Source: Thalassobacillus pellis
GTDB taxonomy: Bacteria > Bacillota > Bacilli > Bacillales > Halobacillaceae
Length of the DNA stretch: 64,000 nt
Assembly: GCF_016908295.1 (NCBI RefSeq)
Contig: NZ_JAFBDO010000007.1
Coordinates: forward strand, 62,001 to 126,000
Reading direction: 5' to 3'
Shown: piece after piece, positions 29,088-35,654 of the stretch
Position numbering within the stretch: the stretch's first letter is position 1
Layout: every line of letters begins with the position of its first letter
The notes under the pieces: generated by a model
What the model saw: the letters and a program-made list of their open reading frames with translations, nothing else
What the model was told of the DNA's origin: nothing
Databases searched by the model: none
Position numbers and translations under genes: made by a program

Positions 29088-29345
29088 TCATTGAGTTACG
29101 GTGGTTTCTAGATTAGAAGAAGTGAAAAGTCTGCATTCGTAGTTGGCGAGTAGAACCTCATTTAAGAAACTTTCTTTTTCTGTGGATAGAATGAAATGGA
29201 AAATCGTAGATTCTTCTACACCTTCAAAACAAGCCGTCAAATTGTTCATAAAAATGATGCATAGCCGTTTTGCCGTCTTATCGTATCCGACATGTTCAAA
29301 AGATTGATTATTCCAAACAGCGGAGTCGAATTTTGTATATCTCAC
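29088..29345 (-). CDS. KTSC-domain small protein
   Basis: An 85-residue protein (87 if the TTG at 29351 is used). The pattern HVGYDKTAKRLCIIFMNN, then FEGVEES and a C-terminal FLNEVLLANYE resembles the KTSC fold, often linked to RNA or nucleic-acid binding. GAGGTGA lies 7 nt before GTG 29345, which is better spacing than for TTG. It lies alone on the minus strand between pbpI and yrrS, which are adjacent in B. subtilis. The function is unknown. Confidence 0.65.
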   Translation of the reverse strand: MRYTKFDSAVWNNQSFEHVGYDKTAKRLCIIFMNNLTACFEGVEESTIFHFILSTEKESFLNEVLLANYECRLFTSSNLETTVTQ

Positions 29346-29468
29346 CAGCAAATCACCTCATCATAATAATATTTTATATTATTTGATACATATGCTTGTC
29401 TTCCTGCCTGTAGTACAAAACTAGTGGCTAATCGACAAAATCGCCATCAAATACCTCTTACAAAGTAA

Positions 29469-29497
29469 TTGGTTCATCACTTTTAATCTTGTATAAT
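29469..29497 (+). promoter_or_regulatory. Promoter of yrrS
   Basis: TTGGTT (29469-29474), 17 nt, TATAAT (29492-29497), followed by GGGAGGG and the ATG at 29519. The separate promoter fits the loss of direct contact with pbpI. Confidence 0.7.
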
Positions 29498-29518
29498 ATA
29501 GACTTGGGAGGGTTGAAA

Positions 29519-30226
29519 ATGGCTCAAAAAAATAATGGTTCTACGCGTGTTAACCGCTTTGATAAAAGAAGAAAGGGCACTAAATTGGCAACTTGGCTAG
29601 CTGGTCTCGGCAGCCTGTTGATTCTATTGTTGATAGCTATGTTTTTGTTTAATGGAAATGAGGACAAAGCTTCTGACCAGAAAGATGAACCGAAGATAAC
29701 AATCTCTGAGGAGTATCAAAAGAAAAGCAGCGATTCAAATTCCGATAAGAAAGAATCCGAAAATAATGGCAGCGATACTCCATCATCGAATGAAGAGTCT
29801 GGTCAGGAAGATAAAAATAACTCGGAAGATAAACAGAAAGACGACAAACAGAAGAATGATGAAAAAAAGAAAGAAGATGACTCAAAGGACGCTCAAGTGA
29901 AAGAAAGCGATAAACCGAATGTAGAGAAAGTCATTACCAAAGATTGGAGCCCAGTGCCAACAAAGCAGGAAAACCATTCTGGAATAACCTATGAAAAAGG
30001 AACACAGGACTGGCAGGAAATGAAACAGGCTATCCGAAAAGGGGCAGGGCTTGCTGAAGGGGATATGATACTCTGGTGGGCAGAAGGCAATGGTCATAAC
30101 AAAGTGATTGCTACTGCTACAAATAAAGCAGAAACGGAAAATTATCGGGTTTATGTCGAGTGGGTAGAGAATAAAGGTTACCAGCCGACAAAAGTAGAAG
30201 TTCTTCAGGAAAATGATAAAGACTAA
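29519..30226 (+). CDS. yrrS: YrrS family membrane-anchored protein (DUF1510)
   Basis: 235 residues: a basic cytoplasmic start, one TM helix (about 28-45), an extracellular Asp/Glu/Lys/Ser-rich low-complexity linker (about 47-140) and a globular C-terminal domain (about 145-235) with WSPVPTKQE and a DWQEMKQAIRKGAGL motif. In B. subtilis yrrS is sporulation-linked and cotranscribed with pbpI; its activity is unknown. GGGAGGG lies about 8 nt before ATG 29519. Confidence 0.88.
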   Translation: MAQKNNGSTRVNRFDKRRKGTKLATWLAGLGSLLILLLIAMFLFNGNEDKASDQKDEPKITISEEYQKKSSDSNSDKKESENNGSDTPSSNEESGQEDKNNSEDKQKDDKQKNDEKKKEDDSKDAQVKESDKPNVEKVITKDWSPVPTKQENHSGITYEKGTQDWQEMKQAIRKGAGLAEGDMILWWAEGNGHNKVIATATNKAETENYRVYVEWVENKGYQPTKVEVLQENDKD

Positions 30227-30262
30227 CATTTAACAGACGTAGACTAGAGAGGACGGATATGC

Positions 30263-30967
30263 GTGATAGGCATTATTGGCGCAATGGATGAAGAAATCGA
30301 ACTATTGAAAAATAACATGGAAATCAATCATGAGGAAGAAATAGCAGGAATCCAATTCATCCAAGGAAAGCTGAAAGACAAGCATGTGACAGTATTAAAA
30401 TCTGGTATTGGAAAAGTGAATGCCGCAATGGCTTCAACCATACTTCATGAACGGTTTCAGCCGTCTCACGTTATCAACACAGGGTCTGCAGGAGGATTTG
30501 CCAAACATTTAGATGTCGGGGATTTAGTGATTTCCACCTTAATCACTCATCACGACGTTGATGTTACTGCATTTAAATATGACTACGGTCAGGTACCAGG
30601 TATGCCCGCTCTGTACGCAGCAGACGAAGAACTTATCAAAAAAGCTGAACAAGCCGTTGAACATTTGGGAGTACGAGGAGCTAAAGGAATCATAGCTACC
30701 GGGGACTCATTCATGCATGAGGAAGACAGAGTGGATTTTGTACGAGGCAAGTTCCCTGAGATGATTGCAGCCGAAATGGAGGCTGCTTCCATTGCGCAAG
30801 TCTGTTATAAATATGGCACACCTTTTGTCGTCATCAGGGCTTTATCAGACATTGCAGGTAAAGAATCATCGGTCTCCTTTGATAATTTTCTTGCCCAAGC
30901 TGCAGAGAATGCTGCCAACCTCATTATGAATATGTTGGAAGGGCTGCCTGAAGCTTCCAATAACTAG
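30263..30967 (+). CDS. mtnN: 5'-methylthioadenosine/S-adenosylhomocysteine nucleosidase
   Basis: Cleaves MTA and SAH to adenine and the thioribose or ribosylhomocysteine in methionine salvage. In 234 residues the start [14 protein letters not shown], the [10 protein letters not shown] motif, and the [12 protein letters not shown] and ALSDIAGKE catalytic region are all present. GTG 30263 follows GAGAGGACGG. In B. subtilis mtnN lies between yrrT and mccA; those genes are absent here. Confidence 0.96.
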   Translation: MIGIIGAMDEEIELLKNNMEINHEEEIAGIQFIQGKLKDKHVTVLKSGIGKVNAAMASTILHERFQPSHVINTGSAGGFAKHLDVGDLVISTLITHHDVDVTAFKYDYGQVPGMPALYAADEELIKKAEQAVEHLGVRGAKGIIATGDSFMHEEDRVDFVRGKFPEMIAAEMEAASIAQVCYKYGTPFVVIRALSDIAGKESSVSFDNFLAQAAENAANLIMNMLEGLPEASNN

Positions 30968-31043
30968 TTGGCTATCAAATATTACCACCTTCATGAACGG
31001 CCCATACATGTTACAATGTAGACTGCTGGAGGTGGAGAAAACT

Positions 31044-31271
31044 ATGAATCAAGTGGAAAAGAAGATAGAAGATTATAAGCGATTCATCCTTACTTTAATT
31101 ATTTTGAGCAGTTATTTCTTTATCGGAACAATCATCAGTATGTATGTCTATCATAATGACCTAGAATCTATCATGGTTACATTGACCTTGATAGGCCTAA
31201 CATTTGCTTTCTATTTCACACTTCAATTATCGGAATTGCAGCAGCAGCTCCACCAACATGAAAACGAATAA
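31044..31271 (+). CDS. yrhC: YrhC-like small membrane protein
   Basis: A 75-residue protein with a charged N-terminus (EKKIEDYKRF) and two TM helices (about 14-34 and 41-57). The length and layout match B. subtilis YrhC, last gene of the yrrT-mtnN-mccA-mccB-yrhC operon, and it sits 76 nt after mtnN. GGAGGTGGAG precedes ATG 31044. The function is unknown; the name rests on size, topology and context. Confidence 0.65.
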   Translation: MNQVEKKIEDYKRFILTLIILSSYFFIGTIISMYVYHNDLESIMVTLTLIGLTFAFYFTLQLSELQQQLHQHENE

Positions 31272-31277
31272 ATAATT

Positions 31278-31318
31278 AAGGCAGGCGGCCAGGATAGTAC
31301 TGGTCACCTGCCTTTTCT
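31278..31318 (+). terminator. Terminator after yrhC
   Basis: A 14-bp stem AAGGCAGG…/…CCTGCCTT with two G-U pairs, followed by TTCTG. It closes the mtnN-yrhC transcript. Confidence 0.75.
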
Positions 31319-31325
31319 GATTTCT

Positions 31326-31600
31326 GTCGGGGTGAACGAGGCGCTTTCGCTCTTGTTTCATCCAGCTCCAGCGCCTACCCCCTCGAGGTCTTAAGCCGAT
31401 CCTCTTTGTGACAGAGAACGTCACGGCGAGGCTGGGCTTAAGCTGGTCGGGGGTGAACGAGGCGCTTTCGCTCTTGTTTCATCCAGCTCCAGCGCCTACC
31501 CCCTCGAGGTCTTAAGCCGATCCTCTCTGTGACAGAGAACGTCACGGCGAGGCTGGGCTTAAGCTGGTCAGGGGGTGAGCAAGGCGCTTTCGCTCTTGTT
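31326..31600. repeat. Tandem array of a 121-bp palindromic repeat
   Basis: Units start at GTC 31326, 31446 and 31567 (period 120-121 bp): two full units differing by about two bases and a third cut off after about 34 bp. Each unit has two palindromes. One is CTTAAGCC-CCTC-GTGAC / GTCAC-GAGG-GGCTTAAG, symmetric with 3-nt internal loops. The other is GGGGGT-AGGCGCT / AGCGCCT-ACCCCC. The array fills the gap between yrhC and the small minus-strand gene. A degenerate relative lies at 9430-9515. Confidence 0.9.
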
Positions 31601-31617
31601 ATGACTTATGAATTCAT

Positions 31618-31764
31618 TTATTGATAGTAATTGAAGTACCAATATGCCCCGCCAAGAATCAATACAAGCAGCAGAACTACGATGAATAAAGCATACCATT
31701 GACCGCCCTGGTAATAAGGGTAAGCGTATGGGTAGGGCGCATATGGACCATAAACGCCATACAT
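31618..31764 (-). CDS. YjcZ-like Tyr/Pro-rich single-TM peptide
   Basis: A 48-residue frame with AGGAGG 10 nt before ATG 31764. The first half is rich in Tyr, Pro and Gly (PYAPYPYAYPYY); the second half is one hydrophobic segment (LFIVVLLLVLILGGAYW). This resembles the YjcZ family of small sporulation proteins, though the match is by composition and layout only. It lies just downstream of sigK on the same strand, with no clear terminator between them. A spore coat or mother-cell membrane role is possible. Confidence 0.65.
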   Translation of the reverse strand: MYGVYGPYAPYPYAYPYYQGGQWYALFIVVLLLVLILGGAYWYFNYYQ

Positions 31765-31812
31765 AGGCAATTCGCCTCCTGAATAGGTTAATTACTATAT
31801 CTTATGAACTTG

Positions 31813-32544
31813 TCATTGGTTCGATATAGGAGAAATACCCATTTTAGCTCGTTCATGCTTATAGAATTCATGGAAAATCTTCATTAATGCCCTTTTTTCA
31901 ATCCGTGATACATAGCTTCTTGATATTCCAAGCTCTTTTGCAATTTCCCGTTGAGTCTTTTCTTCTTCGGCATTCAGTCCGTAACGGGCGATGAGAACTT
32001 CTTTTTCCCTGTCATCCAGAATGGTAATGAAGTCTTTGATTTTTTCAAGTTCCATGCCTAATTGGATTTGTTCTACTACATCGACATGCTCAGCCTTCAG
32101 GATATCAATCAGGCTAATCTCATTCCCCTCTTTATCCTGCCCGATAGGGTCATGAAGAGACACATCTTTCTTAGTTTTTTTCAAGGCACGCAGGTGCATC
32201 AGGATTTCATTTTCAATACATCTTGCCGCATATGTTGCCAGTTTTGTTCCTTTATTGGGGGAATAGCTCTCAATTCCTTTGATCAACCCAATCGTTCCTA
32301 TGGAAATCAAATCTTCTGTATCTTCTTTTGTGTTTTCGAATTTTTTCACGATGTGTGCGACCAGCCTTAGATTATGTTCAATCAACAGGTCTCTGGCATG
32401 TTGGTCGCCTTTCTGCATCAGTTCAAGCTGCTTGCTTTCTTCTTCCGGGGGCAGAGGGTTGGGAAACGCCTGGTTCTTGACATAGGATACAAACAGGAAG
32501 GTTTCTTTGAGCAGATAAATCAGAGAACCCAGTATGCTGGACAT
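31813..32544 (-). CDS. sigK: RNA polymerase sigma-K factor, uninterrupted
   Basis: Late mother-cell sigma factor, 243 residues. The N-terminal hydrophobic pro-sequence ends in LFVS|YVKN, matching the SpoIVFB cleavage point after residue 20 in B. subtilis. Region 2 ([18 protein letters not shown] and [17 protein letters not shown]) and region 4 HTH ([21 protein letters not shown]) are complete. There is no skin-type insertion. ATG 32544 follows a strong GGAGGAGGAGG. A clear sigma-E promoter could not be picked out upstream. Confidence 0.97.
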   Translation of the reverse strand: MSSILGSLIYLLKETFLFVSYVKNQAFPNPLPPEEESKQLELMQKGDQHARDLLIEHNLRLVAHIVKKFENTKEDTEDLISIGTIGLIKGIESYSPNKGTKLATYAARCIENEILMHLRALKKTKKDVSLHDPIGQDKEGNEISLIDILKAEHVDVVEQIQLGMELEKIKDFITILDDREKEVLIARYGLNAEEEKTQREIAKELGISRSYVSRIEKRALMKIFHEFYKHERAKMGISPISNQ

Positions 32545-32636
32545 AGATGAACCTCCTCCTCCACGTTGGGCCTTCGCCTATACGTTACCTTATGTCGGAG
32601 GATGGGAAATCGTGTCTGTCCATATTCAATTGCCAT

Positions 32637-32683
32637 AAAAAAGAGTATCACCCATATGATATTTACCACAGGTGATACTCTTA
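32637..32683 (-). terminator. Terminator of the mrp operon, likely bidirectional
   Basis: A perfect 12-bp stem (32641-32652 with 32671-32682) with an A-run at 32637-32642, read as a T-run on the minus strand. It lies 5 nt beyond the mrpG stop and separates mrp from sigK. Confidence 0.88.
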
Positions 32684-32687
32684 ATAG

Positions 32688-33068
32688 TTAATGATCTTTT
32701 AGTTTTTTAGCATGTTCAAGCGCATTTCCATAATCGTCTTTCACGCTTTCGTCCCATAGCTTCACTCCAGATCGGTAGGCTGCACGGGAAATCATGTGCC
32801 CGGATACCGGGGCGGTTATTAATACAAACACCATTCCAAGAAGCAATTTGCCACTGATTATGCCATGCTCGATGTAGAGGAATATGAAAGAACCGATCAT
32901 AATGCCGGCAATTCCTAATGTAGATCCTTTGGTAATGGCATGGAGCCTGGTATAAACATCAGGGAATCTCAAAATCCCTATTGAACTTGAAAAGATGAAA
33001 AAGGTACCGGTGACAAGCGATAAAATGATGACGATATCCATTAATATGCTAATCCAAATCTCGCTCAA
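32688..33068 (-). CDS. mrpG: Mrp antiporter subunit G
   Basis: Small membrane subunit (126 residues, three TM helices) of the Mrp Na+/H+ antiporter. The motif IGILRFPDVYTRLHAITKGSTLG is diagnostic of MnhG/MrpG. TTG 33068 is preferred because AAAAGGG lies 8 nt upstream; a GTG at 33077 overlaps that SD. It overlaps mrpF by 20 nt, so translation is coupled. Confidence 0.93.
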   Translation of the reverse strand: MSEIWISILMDIVIILSLVTGTFFIFSSSIGILRFPDVYTRLHAITKGSTLGIAGIMIGSFIFLYIEHGIISGKLLLGMVFVLITAPVSGHMISRAAYRSGVKLWDESVKDDYGNALEHAKKLKDH

Positions 33069-33360
33069 TGATAACACCCTTTTCTAAGAATTTGGCGATG
33101 GCTACGGTACCGATGAACAACAATATGCCGATCAGCAGGATGACATCGTTCAGCTGTGTAGTGATAAGAAGAATTGCCATAAGACCAGCTATTGCCATCA
33201 GATTAATCCCGATCGTATCCAGGGCAACAGCCCGGTCAGGATTAGTCGGTCCTTTTATAGCACGGTACATTAGAATGATAAGAGATATGGAAATGACAAT
33301 GAGGCATGCAATAGTTACATATCTGATCATATCATCGAAAAAAACTGCCAATGACTCCAT
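33049..33360 (-). CDS. mrpF: Mrp antiporter subunit F
   Basis: 103 residues with three TM helices and the family motif KGPTNPDRAVALDTIGINLMA after the first helix. The start ATG 33360 shares its A with the mrpE stop (TAATG). It carries a good GAGGTGACACG upstream. Confidence 0.94.
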   Translation of the reverse strand: MESLAVFFDDMIRYVTIACLIVISISLIILMYRAIKGPTNPDRAVALDTIGINLMAIAGLMAILLITTQLNDVILLIGILLFIGTVAIAKFLEKGVIIERDLD

Positions 33361-33836
33361 TACCGTGTCACCTCCATGATCGCCTTTTCAAAGGTATCCT
33401 TGATGTCGTTGATTGACTCTTCTACATCAGGTATATCCATTGCATGGACATAAATATAAGATTGGTCTTCACTGATTGCTATGGATAGAGTACCCGGTGT
33501 CAGCGTAATCAAATTAGCAAGCAGTGTGATTTCCCAATTACTTTTAAGCTCAGTAGGTAATGCGAAAATTCCCGGCTCAATATCTAGCTTAGGTTTATAG
33601 ACAAGTTTGACAATGTCGATATTAGAAAGCAGCAACTCTTTAATGAACAAGATGATTAAACTTAGAATTTTTCCGACGCGCTGCAAGTAGAAGGCGTCCG
33701 GGATAAACCGCTGCAACAAAAATAACAGGGCTATTCCGAGCATATACCCGACAAAAAAGGTAGTGAATGTATAACTTTCGCTTAGAAACATCCACAGGAT
33801 GGCTATTACGATATTGATAACGATTTGAAAGTTCAT
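33360..33836 (-). CDS. mrpE: Mrp antiporter subunit E
   Basis: 158 residues: two N-terminal TM helices (about 1-45), a third near 55-75 and a cytoplasmic domain containing the characteristic TLTPGTLSIAISEDQSYIYVH. It starts 5 nt after mrpD ends. Confidence 0.95.
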   Translation of the reverse strand: MNFQIVINIVIAILWMFLSESYTFTTFFVGYMLGIALLFLLQRFIPDAFYLQRVGKILSLIILFIKELLLSNIDIVKLVYKPKLDIEPGIFALPTELKSNWEITLLANLITLTPGTLSIAISEDQSYIYVHAMDIPDVEESINDIKDTFEKAIMEVTR

Positions 33837-33841
33837 ATGGC

Positions 33842-35323
33842 TTACTCCTTTAACACGGAATCAATATAGATTTCAGGCGACATCAGATACTGTGCAATTG
33901 ATTGGATTGTCGGGTAAAACCATTCTGCACCTACTCCTAATGTAACAGACAACGTCAACAGTCCGGCGACCGGCCAGGCGAAAGCGCGGGTAGATTTATG
34001 CTCGGCACTACTGTTGGAATCTTTCTCTCCCCAGAATGCCCCGATGAAGATGCGCATCATGGAAAAAAGGATCAGGAGACTGCTCAGCAGCCCGGTAATG
34101 ACGATTATAATCTCTTCTTGGGAGAGAGCCCCTCGCATTAACAGCAACTTACCAATGAATCCACTGAAGGGCGGAATACCGGCAAGAACCAGCGAGGCAA
34201 GGAAAAACAGCCACCCGAGTAAAGGATATTGATGAATCAACCCGTTCATTTTTCTCAGGTCTGAAGTGCCGGCCACATAAACAATAGCACCGATCAATAA
34301 GAAAAGTACACCTTTGATGACCATGTCATGAACCAGATAATAAATCGTACCACTTAGTGATTCCTCTGTAAAAATTCCGATTCCCATCAGCATGAACCCG
34401 ACTGCCGGTATGATGTTATATGCAATAATTAATTGGACATTGTTCGTAGATAACGCACCTATGACACCGAACAGCATCGTTAAACCAGCCAGTAGGATAA
34501 ACAGGGAATGCGTGAGCCCTGGTTCATTTGTGAAAATGAGCGTGAAAACACGGATAATGGAATAAATACCTACCTTTGTCAGTAACGCTCCAAAAAGGGC
34601 TGAAACAACTGGATTCGGCACACTATAGGATTTTGGCAGCCAATAATATAACGGGAATACGGCCGCTTTTGTAGCAAACACGAAAAAAAACAGGATTCCA
34701 ATGGTTGTCAGAATACCCTTCTGATCAACTTCCTGAACGCGTAGGGCAATCTGGGCCATGTTCACAGTCCCTACTACGGAATATACGAACGCAACCGTGG
34801 TGACAAATAACATAGATGAAAACAAGTTCAACAGTAAATATTTGATGGATTCCCGCAGCTGCACTTTTCCATTTCCCAAAACGATTAACGCGTAAGAAGC
34901 CATAAGCAGTACTTCAAAAAAGACGAACAAGTTGAAAATATCTCCTGTAAGAAATGCTCCGCTTACCCCAGTGATCAACATGAAAAAGAAAGTGTAAAAA
35001 TAGTAGGATTCCTGCTGATCAGATAAAGATTTAGGCGCGTAAAAAGCACACGCGACTGCGATAATATTAGTCGTCAGCACAAGTGTGACAGCCAGCATGT
35101 CTCCAACAATTACGATCCCATAAGGTGCTGCCCAACCTCCAGTTTCCAGGATTAGTGTACCGTATTGTTTCACGTAATAGAAAAGATAACCAGCAATAAC
35201 TAAATTTCCAATAAAAACGGCTTGGGCAATTTTACGTACAATGGATAACTTTCTCGGGAAAAAGGCAACAAGTATTCCAGCTAATAAAGGTATGATAATA
35301 GGCAGTATCACTAAGTTAGTCAT
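33842..35323 (-). CDS. mrpD: Mrp antiporter subunit D (NuoN-like)
   Basis: A 493-residue polytopic protein related to complex I proton-pumping subunits, with about 14 TM helices. The central LFVFFEVLLMASYALIV (conserved membrane glutamate) and the KAAVFPLYYWLPKSYSVPNPVVSALFGALLTK region (membrane lysines) are intact. It overlaps mrpC by 8 nt. Confidence 0.96.
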   Translation of the reverse strand: MTNLVILPIIIPLLAGILVAFFPRKLSIVRKIAQAVFIGNLVIAGYLFYYVKQYGTLILETGGWAAPYGIVIVGDMLAVTLVLTTNIIAVACAFYAPKSLSDQQESYYFYTFFFMLITGVSGAFLTGDIFNLFVFFEVLLMASYALIVLGNGKVQLRESIKYLLLNLFSSMLFVTTVAFVYSVVGTVNMAQIALRVQEVDQKGILTTIGILFFFVFATKAAVFPLYYWLPKSYSVPNPVVSALFGALLTKVGIYSIIRVFTLIFTNEPGLTHSLFILLAGLTMLFGVIGALSTNNVQLIIAYNIIPAVGFMLMGIGIFTEESLSGTIYYLVHDMVIKGVLFLLIGAIVYVAGTSDLRKMNGLIHQYPLLGWLFFLASLVLAGIPPFSGFIGKLLLMRGALSQEEIIIVITGLLSSLLILFSMMRIFIGAFWGEKDSNSSAEHKSTRAFAWPVAGLLTLSVTLGVGAEWFYPTIQSIAQYLMSPEIYIDSVLKE

Positions 35324-35654
35324 GTTCGTTTCCCCTCATTTGTTCCATATTATCCGTTCCATTTTCCTCTGCTGCTCTGTATGCAAGCACCAGCAGAAAG
35401 CTCGTCACACCAAAGCTGATGACAATCGATGTCAAAATCAGTGCCTGTGGCAGAGGATCGGTATAGTCTTTAATCCCTTCCACCAAAATAGGCGGGGCCC
35501 CCTGCTTTAATCCTCCCATGGTCAAAATGAATAGGTGTGCTCCATGAGAAATAAGAGCCGTTCCAATAGCTATCCTCAGTAACTGTTTTTGAAGGAGGTT
35601 GTAAATACCTGTTGCGAAAAGTAATCCAGCCAGTACGGACATGATGATTTCCAT
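35316..35654 (-). CDS. mrpC: Mrp antiporter subunit C (NuoK-like)
   Basis: 112 residues with three TM helices; ISHGAHLFILTMGGLKQGAPP and DPLPQALILTSIVISFG identify MrpC. Its ATG overlaps the mrpA stop by one base (TAATG). In Bacillus mrp operons mrpB normally lies between mrpA and mrpC; there is no room for it here. Confidence 0.96.
   Translation of the reverse strand: MEIIMSVLAGLLFATGIYNLLQKQLLRIAIGTALISHGAHLFILTMGGLKQGAPPILVEGIKDYTDPLPQALILTSIVISFGVTSFLLVLAYRAAEENGTDNMEQMRGNEHD

Noticed and set aside
31326-31600. Possible CRISPR array
   Set aside because: Period of 121 bp with no unique spacers of 30-40 bp, and no cas genes nearby. The whole unit is repeated.
31813-32544. Frameshift or skin-type interruption of sigK
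   Set aside because: The frame is continuous from pro-sequence to region 4, at the expected length.
32545-32636. Sigma-E promoter of sigK
   Set aside because: No spacing-consistent pair of sigma-E boxes was found with confidence by eye, so no site was annotated.
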